NCBI RefSeq assembly: GCF_018320785.1
Contig: NC_054867.1
Coordinates: 31,995,855 to 32,059,854 of the forward strand
DNA from: Cheilinus undulatus
Lineage: Eukaryota > Chordata > Actinopteri > Labriformes > Labridae
Length of the DNA stretch: 64,000 nucleotides
Reading direction: 5' to 3'
Shown here: one piece after another, positions 26,101 to 38,500 of the stretch
Layout: each line of letters starts with the position of its first letter
How positions within the stretch are numbered: the stretch's first letter is position 1
The notes under the pieces: generated by a model
What the model was told of the DNA's origin: nothing
Seen by the model: the letters and a program-made list of their open reading frames with translations, nothing else
Databases searched by the model: none
Translations under genes and position numbers: made by a program

Positions 26101-29100
26101 CATATCTCAAGAATGTTCCTATGATTTTATGCATTAAAAATGTTGTGAAATGAATAGATTCACAGTTAGGGCTGGGCAATTAATCAAAAAACAATCAAAA
26201 CTGACATTTAGAGCCTGTAACAGACATAAACCTGTTGTGTCAATTATTTCAAAAATTTTCCCTTGTAATTCCCTCTAATGTACCACCCCCTTAAAACAAA
26301 CTGCTGGCTGTGTGGTCATGTGATGGGTAGCCAGGTGTTGCAAGGCATGTAGCCTTCTGTAAACCTAAGAGAACAAATTCTAGTTATGCGCTCATTCCTG
26401 TCCAGTCCCCTAAACTCAAACTTGGAGCTGACTGTGTAGTGTGAGCAGCAAAGTTATTTTCTACTTTTTATACAACAGCATAAGAATAATTTATTTTGGT
26501 AACAAGAAATGCAAGTTGTTGACTTTCTACTTCTCTTAGAAATTTGGACTTTTTACAAAGATTTTCAGAACAAACAAAGTTGGAGGTTCGGGGTGGAATA
26601 ATCATTCATTGATCATAATCAAGGTCAAGAGTTTAATTAATCATAATTTTGTTTTTTGCCATAATCACCCAGCGCTATGCACAATTATGATATTGGCGAA
26701 ACCGTGATATTTCTCAGACTGTAATCATACCATCAACACAGCATCCTTACAGTGCATCATGAGTGTGTCTCTGCTTACCTTGTTATCCAGCACTGGATTG
26801 CTACATTTTCCAGTGATAAATAACCATGTTATATCCAGTCCTATTTGCAGTCACTGTGCAGCAGAATGGAGAAGCTAGTCTTGGCCAGAAGCCTTATCAC
26901 TAATGACTGATGAGGTTTTGGCCAAGACTTCCTGTTCCATTTGCTGGAGTTGTTTACAGTTTGAGAAGTAAGTTTTGAAGAAAGAACAGTTGATGTTGAG
27001 AGCAAAAAAGTTAAGTCTGTGTTAGATACACTTGCATGCAGATACAGAGCTAAACTGATGTCAGAGGACACCGATGGGGGCTGGGATTGGATTAGAGGAC
27101 TGCTTTCTGCCCTTTTTTGCTCTAACCTGGAATGTACTACTTTATTGCCAATGCTTACCGCAATGTGATTGGACATTACGGCTTTGACTATAGAAGAAAA
27201 CCAGAGAATGAAGTCACTGACGTGACTGCAGACTCGTTTTTTATGAGACTGTTCTGATGAAATTGTGAGTCTTTAATAACTACCCGTGTAAGTGCCAAAG
27301 ACCTTTGCAGTAACTGACAACTGGATCCTCAAATGGAGTAGTATCAGAGGGACACTTTTTTCAACATTTTTGAACACCCACACAACACTTGGTGCATTTA
27401 ATTTTTAACTGAGGAAAACGGAGGTCTGCTGGCACCAATGATTGTGACATGTGCCGATAAATTCTAGATGTGTGTAGACATTAGCGAGTAATTGGCCAAT
27501 GAACAATCTCCCCTTACTTTACCCCTCATGTACTGTACCCACCCACGTGTCTGTTCTTTCAGTTGGTCTGCTGTCATGAGGACAGTCTACTTGCAATTGT
27601 ATATTTTCTGCATAGACACACTCAAAGTACTCTTAGTAAATGCACTGGTTATGTTTAGTTTTCCTCATTTCTATCTCTGCTTCTTGATAATTGTTGATTT
27701 GTGCCAATCTTTTTTGATCTTTTCAACAGACTACATTTACAGCAGACCTCCGTCATTCATAGTTCACCTGCTGTTGTGTGAAAGAAATTGAAATATTTTT
27801 ACTAGTTTGGTTGTGTACAACTTTCTAGTTGATTTGGACAATACTAAATTTAGCTGAATGGTATCTATCTTTCTGCAGCTAACTGTGGCGCTGTACTCTC
27901 ACTGGAGGAGGTGGAGGGGGGGATGAAGGGAATGAAGCTGAGCTCAGAACCACAGGTTCGGAAGATGGCACCTCCACAGAGCGGGAACGGCACACCCTTT
28001 ATGGCTCAGCATTTAGAGGAAGCTTTAACTGGTGGCATCAGTACCCGTCCACACTCACGCGACTCTGACATGTCGGCCTTTAATAAACTGGTCAGCAGCA
28101 TGAAGGCAAGTGGAACTCTGCCAACTCACCCAAAAACCAACTCAAACAATGTAAGTATTATCGTACATGCATGGAATCCTTTTAATTTAATGTTGATCCA
28201 GACTGAAACTGGATTAGTGAGAATATATTGCCTTATACAAATTTGTCCTTGTGATTCTGCATGTATCTTTTTAATTAGATTATCCACTTTTCAAAGAAAG
28301 TAATAAATGGACAAAGAAGTGATGGGCATAAATTTGTCATGGGTGTTTTGTATATTAATTGCATGAAAGCTGAAGGTGTGCTCTTTCTGCAAGTCAGGTT
28401 CCTCTGATTTTTTGAGCTTGGATAACAAATAATCAACTCGGTGGATGAACGGCAACGGAAAAAGATGCATTAGTTTTATTAAAGACAGCAAGATAACTGA
28501 CTTGCACAGAGGGCACTTTGACTGTCACTTGCATGTGAAAATCCATCCAAGTGTAATTGCTTCTAATTTTACTTGGATGGGTTTTTTGTTTTGAACTAGA
28601 GGTTTTTGGTTTCATTGCACCTGCAACAAACTCTCTCCCTGTACTCTGCAGCAAACTTCAGACCATGCTGTAGTGGGTGTGTCTGAAGCTCCCACACCTG
28701 GGCAGAAAAACATATTTCAGGTTTGTATGTTGACTTTCCACTGAGGCTAAAGGTTCATGTTGGTCAGAGAATTTCACATGTCCTCTCAGTTCCCATAAAT
28801 GGCATCAAGGGCTGCATGCTTCCTGTGTTGGTCTGTCTAAGATGCTGTTAAACTCCATCTGTGGTGGTTTTCAGGTTGTGCATCATTTCTCAAGCAGGTA
28901 TACATTATTTTTTTAGCAGGAAAATGATGTGCTGAGGTGGCTCCTCTTATGATAAACTGCTCATTATTTTTTGAAGAATAATTCTGCTTGGTAGTATTTA
29001 TAGTACAAGAATCCCTAGTCTATTGGGCAAAATATAAGGAAAAAATACTCATGCCACCTTATGAGGGATAGTACTACCTTTATTTAAAATCAGAATTTCA

Positions 29101-30251
29101 TGAGTGAGAACCCTGAAAATGACTTAATTTTGATATTCTGTTTGTGCTGTAGGAGCTTTTGGGAGGTCCAGCTCGTAGTGCCTCACCGACACTACTTGGT
29201 AATCTGTTGGGCAGCTCTGATGGCCCGTCCTCCACTGCCCCTCCTCATGGCTTACTACATAAGGGCCCCTCCCCCCCTCTATTCCCACAAAGAGCCCCCT
29301 CTCCAGACTACTTCAGCAGTCGGTTGCAACCTTCAGCAGGTACGTTCTTTTGGGGGAAAAAAGAGGAAGAGTCGATATTTGTGAACTTTATCATAGCAGT
29401 GGTTAGATGTTACATATGTTATCGGTAACATGACAGTAGCTCTGATGAAAGACATATCTCAGACTCAGACTCTCTTTGACTCCTGTGTAGATGTTGAGAT
29501 GAGCTGGATCATTCAGGAGTTTTTGCTCGTCCTTGTTCTTGCAGGTTTTCCTGTTGGTCCTCAGCCCATGCTGCCAGAACAGTTCACTGATGTACACAGG
29601 CCGATGAGCCCTCAATCTGCATCACAGCAACAGGTTTCTTAAATCTGACCTTGATTAATTACTTTGCTGTTGAAATAATAGATTTGAGGAGCCTATGGCC
29701 CAGTAGTTTTGGTTTTATATACTCCTCTGTTCAATGGCAATAGCAGGTTTCTCTTTTGTACGTGTTTAAGATCTGTCATTTTACGACAATGTTTTAAAAG
29801 CTGTCTGACATTGCTCAAGATTATGCATGGAATATCTTACATCCACATATCCTAATATCTCTTTTTTATTTGTTTATGTTAAAGAAAATCCTCTTAATTT
29901 TCCTCCATGCCATTATGGCAATGTCTTATGTATGTCTGTTGTTTGTCCAGATGAGGACGCTCTCTATGCCAGTAAATCAGGCAGACCTGGAGGCCATGGC
30001 ATTCCAGCAAGATCTGGCTCTTCATGCCCACCACTCATTCCAGGCCGGCTACAAGCCACCACAGGAAAAATCTTTTCGAAATAGGTAAGATTTGTTTTTT
30101 GGGTTTTTTGTTTTGTTTTGTTTTGTTGTTTTTTACTGTTTTTCATTTTAATTATTTACATTTATTTAACCAGGAAAACCTTGTCAAGATTAAGAATCTC
30201 ATTTATGAGAGTGTTCTGGCTAAACCAGGCAGCAGCACATTTACAGACACA

Positions 30252-30298
<47 letters not shown>

Positions 30299-33126
30299 GT
30301 GAAATACCTCTGGAGTTGAATGATTAATGCTCTACCTTTATGTTCTGTGAAAGACACATTTGGAATGGGTTACTTGTCTTGAAGCACTGAAGTATTGTAT
30401 TCGATGAAGTTATTTCTTCTTCACTGACTTTACACATAGACATGATAAAATGAATGCCATACCTCTTGTTAGTTGTACACAGCTGACATGTTTGTGATCC
30501 ACAGGCTTCAGCGTGTAAATCGCTCCCCTGGTCCAGGCCCTCATCCTGCTGGAAGGAACTCTCCAGGCAATGCTGTAACCAGCATGGTGAGCACAAACTC
30601 TATTTTCCCAGCCATTCTTTTTGATTTAAATTCTCTTCAGTGTTTATAATTTGGACACCACTTTTTTACTTACTTTTATGTGATGTTTCTGCTACAGTTG
30701 TCTCCATCATTTACACCCACATCTGTGATCCGCAAAATGTATGCCACAAAAGAGAAAAGCAGAGATGAACCATCAGGTCGTTCAGAGAACAAGGAGGAGA
30801 CAACGGCACACTCTCAAGATGGTACAGAGCATCAAACAGTTCCTAAGTTTTAAGTTGAAGTACAAGTACTTGAACTTTGTAACTTTGAGATTTGTTTAAT
30901 GTGCACAATACAGACATAAGCTCCCCAAATCTGTACTTGGAAGGAATGGATGGAAACACAGCTCAGTCTGCTGGAGTGAAGGCTGGCTCCCAGAACTTGG
31001 CAAACAAGGACCAGGAGCGTCTCAGGCCCGGCTCTGCTGGACACCATACTCCTACCATGATCCCTCCAGGACCCTCCTCTTCTTTTCCTCGCCCCATCTA
31101 CCCAGTACCGCTGCTATCTCATGTACCCATGGTGCGCCCTCCTCCCCAGCTGCACCCTAATGTGGTTCAACGAATGCTGGCTCAAGGTATCCAGCCCCAG
31201 CAACTTGGACCTGCTCTTGTGCAAGCAGGTTAGTGTTGATCTTTTTTTCCCCTTACTCTTGTCTTTTGTTAAATCTCATATCTGTTTTATGAATGTTCTC
31301 TTCGCTCTCAGGTATTTTCCCTCCTCATGTTGACCTTGCACAACTTCAAGGCTTGCCTCCTGCCTTGCTGGGACAACCGCTGTACCCTCTAAGTGCAACA
31401 GGGCATCCACTTCTACCTCCCAGAGCCAACACTCAGATGCCATTAGCAGTAATGCAGCAGCAACTTCAGCAACAGAGGCCAAGTAAGTACCAATATCTCA
31501 CTACAAAAAGTTCAACAAAGATGCTCTGTCATCAAACATAAAGTTACATTACATGCAATAGACTGTGCAACTAGGATGATACTGAAAAGGTAATACAGTT
31601 TTTCACAATTGCTAAAACACTAAATCCCATTCTCTGAACCAGACGGTCAGTGGCCTAAATTCATTTATTGAATTGACCCCTCTTTTGGCACAACACTTTA
31701 CCTAGTGAGACACAATTTGCAAAACTCTTAAGCTCTTTTTGCAAAACTCTAAACACATTTTAACTCACTTGTGATGCGTAGTAGTAACTACTGGAGGCAG
31801 AAGTCGAAGACAGTTAAAGCACAGTTGTCAATGTTTGAACACTACCATTTAAAACTGAAAACGCTAATGATGAGATGAAACCTACATAAGCCAGTTTTCT
31901 ATGGGAGAAAGATGTGCATAAAAGACGATAGACAAGGTGGAAGAAGACTAGGAAGACCGAGACCACAAACAGAAATTTCAGATGAAATTCAAGTTATTAT
32001 GATGGACAAAAGTTCTTCCTCATTAAATGTCAACACAGGAAGCCAGATGAGAAATCACACTTATGCTAAGTAGGGGCTTTAAATGTATCTTTTTGGGGTA
32101 AAAAAGAAAAACAGAAGTAGAAAACAAAGACTGTGACACAGTTGTCTGCCATTGTAATTCCAATTTCTTTACATTTTAATGCTCAGACCTTCATGTTGAT
32201 TCTGATGACAAATCAGTTGACTGAAGGTTTGAGTACCCAAACATTTTCAGGTAATAAAGCAAATCTTGGTATTGTGCTGGAGTGCTTGATGTTATGATTC
32301 TTGACCTCTCTCCTTTGCACCTGGTTAGATGTGCAAAGGTTTTTGTTCTTTAGATATTTCTTTCGAAAAATGTATCTGCTATTTGACCATTTCTATCAGT
32401 AACCCTAACACACATCACTGACTTGCTCACTTATGACTGTCTTAAAAATAACTTATTTCTGGAGCAGACCCTGACCAGTGTTTTCTATTTTGTGTTTAAT
32501 GACTGCTCAGTAGTGATTTACTTCTGACTGTTTGATTTGAGAACAAAGTTGATTCAGCAGTTGTGGGTGATTGAGCAAAGTTGAGGCTGTTTTGATGTAA
32601 TTGTTTAATTTTGACATAAGAATCAGAGGATTTGTTAATTTAGTTTGGAAACTGAGTTTTGTGTTCACAATTTAGAGAAAAGGGAGGAAGAGTTTTAGAA
32701 ATGTTCATTAGCAATTGTGAAAAACTCATTTTGAGCCTAAAAATCACAAGTACTTGATACCACCCAAGATGGTTCAGTCTGGAACATTTATTGTATTTTA
32801 TAAAGTTTTTTTCTAAGTTAGAAAAAAAGAACTTTACTCTATTAGAAATTACCATTTGACTGTTTTATTATTTTTTTAAATTTTGGGTTAAAGCTGTATT
32901 TTTGTCATATCTTCCAGTGCATCCAGGTGTCCCCGGCCCTCCATCACAGAGCCAAGGCCCCCAGTCACAGAGCCAAGGCCCTCACCGGACAAACGGCCCC
33001 CAGCAGCACGGAGGCAGCCCCCCTCTAGGCCTCGCCAAGTGGTTTGGATCAGACGTGTTGGAGCAGCCACTCCCCTCCATGCCGGCCAAAGTCATAAGTG
33101 TAGATGAGTTGGAGTTCAGGTCATAA
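17154..33126 (+). CDS. eif4enif1: eIF4E transporter 4E-T (eIF4E nuclear import factor 1), complete coding region
   Basis: 4E-T shuttles eIF4E, represses translation and scaffolds P-bodies with DDX6 and LSM14. Exons: 17154-17249, 17331-17404, 19864-19991, 20381-20649, 20985-21183, 21277-21440, 22140-22278, 22684-22860, 27879-28150, 28652-28720, 29153-29339, 29545-29633, 29951-30084, 30505-30586, 30698-30821, 30914-31228, 31312-31482, 32918-33126. The sum is 2898 nt (965 aa; human about 985), in phase throughout. The 4E-binding motif YTKEELL sits at residues 30-36, as in human, across the exon 1/2 junction. The Cup-homology block with IEL at 226-228 (DDX6 contact) follows, then the basic KRKSKRSRKR (nuclear-signal-like), GDFDFNEFFNLEK, and the conserved C-terminus GLAKWFGSDVL to ISVDELEFRS, which in human binds LSM14. 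The start has a GCCATGG context. Intron 5 uses a GC donor. The last exon holds a small in-frame duplication (SQSQGP twice). Introns 2 and 17 carry transposons. Confidence 0.96.
18281..19497 (+). mobile_element. Degenerate Tc1-like transposon with ~250-bp terminal inverted repeats
   Basis: Left and right arms (about 18281-18530 and 19245-19497) are long inverted copies with only scattered differences. Both begin TAAACTTAAAACAAAAAG at the outside. The interior carries transposase fragments in several frames: a helix-turn-helix-like piece (FGVNPSTISKLKAKF, RPRSGHPKK) and a C-terminal piece (NPIEHLWDQLG, LADLRQILVEE) with its final DDE glutamate. Much of the middle is deleted and there are stops and frameshifts, so it cannot encode an active enzyme. 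It lies in intron 2 of eif4enif1, sense to the host gene. Confidence 0.8.
22861..27878. other. Five-kilobase eif4enif1 intron 8
   Basis: The flanking exons join in phase (AGC A|CT), so no coding exon is missing. It holds a hAT-like MITE (26167-26677), a relic near 24437-24510 with GGATTGGGCGGTAT and GGTATACGGTATTACC motifs typical of another hAT-type family, and short runs of low complexity. I recognised no other gene. Confidence 0.55.
26167..26677. repeat. hAT-like MITE
   Basis: The left end TAGGGCTGGGCAATTAATC and the right end, read inverted (TAGCGCTGGGTGATTATGG), share the TAG(G/C)GCTGGG(C/T)(A/G)AT end typical of fish hAT-type MITEs. The AT-rich arms are also inverted (ATTAATCATAATTTTG near the right end). 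No coding capacity. It lies in intron 8 of eif4enif1. Confidence 0.65.
30256..30295. repeat. (AT)n microsatellite
   Basis: About 20 uninterrupted AT dinucleotides in eif4enif1 intron 13. Likely length-polymorphic. Confidence 0.9.
31597..32726. mobile_element. DNA transposon relic with perfect 19-bp terminal inverted repeats
   Basis: AGTTTTTCACAATTGCTAA at 31597-31615 is repeated exactly in inverted orientation at 32708-32726, 1.13 kb apart. Near 31930-32000 the plus strand reads a short basic peptide, GRRLGRPRPQTEISDEIQ, which resembles the N-terminal region of an IS630/Tc1-superfamily transposase found in fish. No long frame survives. It fills most of intron 17 of eif4enif1. Confidence 0.65.
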
Positions 33127-33845
33127 GAAAAAGAAAAAAAGAGCTGGATTTTTTTTTCTTTTTGCCCATCTCCACCTCCTCTGTACCATGAAAATGTGAA
33201 CTTTAATTTGAATGATGGTGCACAGACCGGACAGTCTAACAATGCCATGCTTTGTCTTCAACCTTGAAGTTGCTACTTTTGAAGAGGCTTATAATCAGGA
33301 ATAGAAAGACAAGAGATGGCAGTTTGTTTTGCTGGCTGAGTGTTTTTTTTTTCTTTTTGTATCTGTATTAGGATGTGCGCAGTAAATAATGTATAGGCCC
33401 AATTGTACAGACCATGGGAAAGAATCTTATTCTCCCTGTATATAGCTCTTTTTTTGTTCTGTTTTGGTATGGGAAATTTGAAAGTCACCAAAGGCTAGTT
33501 GCATTCCTTTGTCATGTCCAACTCTAATTTTTTCCCCTTGAAGTGCACTGAGAAAGGGCTACTGTAGGTGGGAAGAATTGGATTGATGAGTAACTGAAGT
33601 GTGTACTCTCCCTCCCCTTGTGGCCCTTTTCTGTAGATGTGACTGAAGCATTTCAAGACAACTCCCGAGGATGCAGCAAGTGCTGGTTGTGCCTTTTCTT
33701 TCTTTTGTTTTCCTTTCAAAACTGTATCCTTTTCCATCCGACTTGTCACTGGGGGGGCGGCACTGCTCACATAGTCAGTTTTCAAGGGTGGCTGGGATTC
33801 AGTTTGTTTATGTGCTAATAAGTTATATAAAGCACAAATAGAATT

Positions 33846-33855
33846 AATAAATAAA
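33846..33855 (+). terminator. Polyadenylation signals of eif4enif1
   Basis: Two overlapping AATAAA hexamers lie about 720 bases after the stop codon, followed by T-rich and GT-containing sequence. This implies a 3' UTR of roughly 0.75 kb (33127 to about 33870). Confidence 0.7.
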
Positions 33856-34292
33856 ATCTTCAGTAAAACTGTTTCCTTATTGTTAAATGATATTGAACCT
33901 TTATTATGTTATGATTATAATGTTCTGTAGTAATTTTATTTCTCTAAATAGGTGAGCACAGATTGAACCAGAGAGGTTTTGAGTTGGAAATAGAGGCTTT
34001 ACTTTTTGATAGACTATCACTGACTGTTGTTTCTTTATTATTTGATGGGGGAAAAAATGCAATTTGTCTTCATAGTACAGCACCCCTAAACCAAACCTGT
34101 GCCTCAGTATGACATTTTTATCTGACCAGAATTTGATTTTATTGAACTGGTATCAAACCAATAAGGCCACTGAGAAAACTTCAACTGTGCTTTAGAGTGA
34201 AGCTTAGCTTGTGCATTCCTTCCAATTTTTCCAAATTTAAAAAAAAAAATGCACCCACTGTGCTGCTTTAACCAATTAATTGAGGTCTAGCC

Positions 34293-35259
34293 TAGAGTTT
34301 CCCAGACTTCAGTCTACTGCAGCCCAATCCGAGACATGAAAATCTTCTGGGGCCAGCCAAAACCCTGATACAGCCATAAGTCTCAATAATTTTCCTTTTA
34401 TTTCTGATTATTTGATTCTAAAACTGAATTTTAATAAATGCTTTGCTTTCAGAGTTTGTGGTCACAAAGTACAATGAATGAGCCACTCAGATTTATTGTT
34501 TTGATCAGGCATCTGTAAAGTTACTTAAATTTTCTAATATTTGTTTCTTAAATGTACCTTGTGGCAAAAAAGCATCTTCCCAAGTGGCATTCATGTCTGA
34601 GGACTAGTGCTGTCAGAGTAAAGAAAAATCTAATTTAAGGCTTTGCAACTAATTGCATATGTTATTAATTTGAGGAAAAAACGTATTACTGGTAGATTTA
34701 AAGATGACACTAAGAAAATCAGGACATGCTTCTGGAAGGCCTCAAAACTTTCTATTAGCTTTTGAAACAAGAAAAGACCAAGGAACGATGGGTCCCCTTA
34801 CTAGCCAATATGGATTTTGTCCATACAAAGAAATTAAGAGCACAGATCATTTTTACACGTGTTCAAATTAAAGTTAGAAAGCTACTTCAGCCGGTTCAGT
34901 GAACACATCAGTTTAATTGGCATACATTTTTAATTGTATCTTCCACCCCTGTGATGAATTAATCAAAATTAATTGCAAATTTTGACAACACTACTCAGAA
35001 GACGCTAATAAATTAAAATCTGAAAGCGAGTGTATAACAGAGTGTCACCAGTAAATCCAACACAAGTTAAACCATGACACTGGTTCCATACTTAAAAAAC
35101 AAGCTGACATGAGTTCAAACTTCTGTTTTTGTTTTGTTACATTCGAGACCTCAAGTAATAGGCTAAGTATTTTATGAGCATTCACACATGATTCTTTTTT
35201 AATAACTGACTTTTAGGTGTTGCAAACGACCTATAGGGCCCACACTATTGGAAGCACCA
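34293..35259. repeat. hAT-like MITE containing a second nested MITE
   Basis: The outer ends TAGAGTTTCC and inverted TGGTGCTTCC are flanked by an 8-bp near-duplication, GTCTAGCC (34285-34292) and GTCTAGAC (35260-35267), consistent with hAT transposition. Inside, 34605-34993 is bounded by TAGTGCTGTCA and the inverted TAGTGTTGTCA, a second short inverted-repeat element. No coding potential. With the Tc1 element to its right, it occupies the interval between eif4enif1 and patz1. Confidence 0.6.
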
Positions 35260-35751
35260 GTCTAGACTTAAATCTAGAGCCAGATAAACTATATTGCCAA
35301 AAGTATTTACTCACCCATCCAAATAAATGAAATCAGGTGTTCCAATCACTTCCATGACCACAGGTGTATAAAATCAAGCACCTAGGCATGCAGATTGTTT
35401 CTACAAACATTTGTGAAAGAATTGGTCGCTCTCAGGAGCTCAGTGATTCCAGCGTGGTACTGTAATAGGATGCCACCTGTGCAACAAGTCCAGTCGTGAA
35501 ATTTCTTTGTGCCTAAATATTCCACAGTCAACTGTCAGTAGTATTATAACAAAGTGGAAGCAATTGGGAACGACAGCAACTCAGCCATGAAGTGGTAGGC
35601 CACATAAAATGACGGAGCAGGGTCAGCGGATGCTGAGGCGCATAGTGCACAGAGGTCGCCAACTTTCTGCAGAGTCAATCGCTACAGACCTCCAAACTTC
35701 ATGTGGCCTTCAGATTAGCCTTCAGCTCAAGGACAGTGCATAGAGAGCTTA

Positions 35752-36431
35752 ATGGAATGGGTTTCCATGGCCGAGCAGCTGCATCCAAGCCATACATCAC
35801 CAAGCGCAAAGCGTTGGATGCAGTGGTGTAAAGCACGCTGCCACTGGACTCTAGCGCAATGGAGACACGTTCTTTGGAGTAACGAATTGCGCTTCTCCAT
35901 CTGGCAATCTGATGGACGAGTCTGGGTTTGGCGGTTGCCCAGAGAACGGTATTTGTCTGACTGCGTTGTACAAAGTGTAAAGTTTGGTGGAGTCGGGGAT
36001 TATGGTGTGGAGTTGTTTTTCAGGAGCTGGTCTGGCCCCTTAGTTCCAGTGAAAGGAACTCTGAATGCTTCAGCATACCAAGAGATTTTGGACAATTCCA
36101 TGCTCCCAACTTTGTGGAAACAGTTTGGGGATGTCCCCTTCTTGGTCCAACATGACTGTGAATCAGTGCACAAAGCAAGGTCCATAAAGACATGGATGAG
36201 AGAGTTTGGTGTGGATGAACTTGACTGGCCTGCACAGAGTCCTGACCTCAACCTGATAGAGCACCTTTGGGATGAATTAGAGCAGAGACTGAGAGCCAGG
36301 CCTTCTCGTCCAACATCAGTGTGTGACCTCACAAATGTGCTTCTGGAAGAATGGTCAAAAATTCCCATAAATACGCTCCTAAACCTTGTGGAAAGCCTTC
36401 CCAGAAGAGTTGAAGCTTTCATAGCTGCAAA
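35752..36431 (+). pseudogene. Tc1-family transposase, 5'-frameshifted and 3'-interrupted
   Basis: The frame encodes the catalytic DDE half of a Tc1/mariner transposase. It includes a WSNELRF block where the family usually has an Asp (so the first catalytic Asp appears replaced by Asn), QHD as the second acidic site, and [15 protein letters not shown] carrying the final Glu. The N-terminal DNA-binding region lies upstream (from about 35610) in other frames and is broken. The C-terminus runs into the nested hAT-like element, which supplies unrelated residues up to 36573. The protein should be inactive. Confidence 0.8.
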
Positions 36432-37531
36432 CAGTGGTGTAGCTAGGGATTTTGGGCCCCCAGAAAGAATATTACACACCCCCCCACCACCACCAGCTAG
36501 CCAAGTAACAAATGTTGCTTCATTTTACAAATATCATTTGCAATATGCATTTAAATGTTTTTCTGAACCATAATTACCTCCGCCATGGAGGTTATGTGAT
36601 CAGGTGGGTTTGTTAGTTTGTTAGCAACATAACTCAAAAAGTTGAGGATGGATTTTGATGAAATTTCCAGGAAATGTCCGAAATTGCATAAGGAAGAACT
36701 GATTAGATTTTGGGAGTGATCCAGATCACCGTCTGGATTAAAGAATTTTTTTTAAGGATTCTGTACTATTGGGAGATGGGGCTAATGGCAGAGGTCTGTG
36801 CTGTTACCACTTTACACCAGGAGATGGCGGACATGAGTAACTTCAATCCCAGCAGCATTTGTGGGTGTGTTTCTATTCGAAGTTTTGCAATTTATAGAGT
36901 TTGACAGACGCACGCCCGGAGGAATAGAGGACTTTTCACCCTTTACCATGACTTCCAGTCGTCCAGTGAGACCATGGGTGAGACTGTCCGTGCATCTGTT
37001 GGCACCAGCAGGCAATGCTTCCATCATGACAGTTCACCTGCAGCGAAGCCAATGCTTTGCCTCACCGTGTTTCCACCCCACCGGGGAGGGAGTAATCGGC
37101 GAATGCCATGGTGGGGGGCACATGGGGAGAAATCCAGCAATATTTTAAAGGATTCTTCACTATTGGGAGATAGGGCTAATGGCAGAGGTCTGCGCTCTCT
37201 GAGTGCTTTTCTAGTTTATCTATGTATGAGAAATATTTTCACTATGGATCAGTTAAATTTAGTTGCATTATTTTGCAACACTGGACTACATCATTTGGAC
37301 TTTTTTAAGGGAGGAGCAGGGCCTCCTCTGTATTTTATTTCACTCTATTCAATACAAATTTCAGTCTGTTGACCAATTTATTTGGTTGCTTTTGATTCAA
37401 TTCAATTTACTTCACAAATATGAAGAAAAAATAAATAAAAACACACTTTTCATTGCAGGCTTCTTAAGGGCCCCTCCCTACTGTGGGCCCGGGTAATCAG
37501 TACCCTTTTCCCCCCCTGTGCTACGCCCATG
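36432..37531. mobile_element. Non-autonomous hAT-like element nested in the Tc1 element
   Basis: The left end CAGTGGTGTAGCTAGGG and inverted right end CATGGGCGTAGCACAGGG are imperfect inverted repeats of the fish hAT type. The insertion is flanked by an exact 8-bp target duplication GCTGCAAA (36424-36431 and 37532-37539). Inside, 36570-37210 holds parts of another repeat family (CCTCCGCCATGGAGGTTATG; GGCAGAGGTCTG), present partly twice. Confidence 0.8.
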
Positions 37532-37639
37532 GCTGCAAAGGGTAGACTGATGTCATATAATGGATTAAGAATGGGATGTCACTGTAGTTCATATGCGAGT
37601 CAAGGCAGGTGAGCGAATACTTTTGGCAGTATAGTGTAT

Positions 37640-38500
37640 ATCTGCTGGCATTTACTTGTTTCAAATATCCACTTCCAAGTCTTTCATTCTATGATCAAAA
37701 GCACATTTCTGTGCTTGGATATCAAATATGTTTGAGGTCTTTGAGAAATATTGCCCACATTTAATACCCCATTTTTGTCTTAAGTGTAGGGGAGGAGAGT
37801 TGCAATTACTCATGCTGTAATTGACTGTCAGTGGTGTCAATATGTACTGGTTAGTCAATGTCAGTACACAAGTCTTTCACTATTTTCCAGATTTCAAAGT
37901 GAAAATGATCATTATTACATTAAGGGACAAAGTAGCTGGATACTGCAAAAATTAGACATTAAAACTATTAATGTAATTTCTAGAGCACTAAAGACATTTT
38001 TCTTCCAAAAATGCATTAGTGGCATAGAACAAAATAGAATTTATAAAATGAAATGTACTTTCCTTGATAGAACCTGATAAATTGGTAAAGCTCATGCCTT
38101 AGTATGGCTATATTGACTCTGCTCGTGTTTGCCTACAGTAAACTTAAGTGATTTTAGTTATTTTTGTCATGTTAAGGTGACCTGAAGTGGGTTTTACAGT
38201 ATAATATTTTACTTGAATATTGAATGGGCTGGCAGGCTGCGCTCGTGCTCAGTAAAGGAGCTTTATTCAGTGTTTGTGGTGGGTTGGGGGAGGGGTTTTA
38301 TCACCAGACTAAGCAGGAAGAGACTTGCATGTTCATATTTTGGAGTATAAACAAGAAAGACCCCGTGAATGTTGAGCCTCCACTCCTCACATCGACTGGA
38401 TTCACTGCAGGGGAATGACTGAGAGAAATATCCGTCAGTATCAAACCTCAGGGAGATATTTTTCACAAACAAGAGCGACCCCCACCCCTCACGAAACCAG
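37640..38500. other. Intergenic stretch upstream of patz1
   Basis: AT-rich up to about 38220, then increasingly GC-richer with G-runs toward the patz1 start. This transition probably marks the patz1 promoter and 5' UTR. No gene or clear repeat end was seen, and no DRG1-like GTPase motifs. Confidence 0.4.

Larger units (their letters stand above)
35287..37637 (+). mobile_element. Tc1-like transposon, interrupted by a nested hAT-like element
   Basis: The outer inverted ends share ACTATA(T/C)TGCCAAAAGTATT at both termini (left near 35288; right inverted, ending near 37635). A transposase frame on the plus strand (35752-36431) is described separately. The element is split by the 1.1-kb insertion at 36432-37531. 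Removing that insertion would bring its two parts together. It is intergenic, between eif4enif1 and patz1. Confidence 0.85.

Noticed and set aside
30024-30327. Plus-strand ORFs ending in an Ile-Tyr repeat
   Set aside because: They run through intron 13 of eif4enif1 and its (AT)n microsatellite, which creates an artificial repeat peptide.
36000-36479. A 159-aa minus-strand ORF
   Set aside because: It is the antisense shadow of the Tc1 transposase frame.
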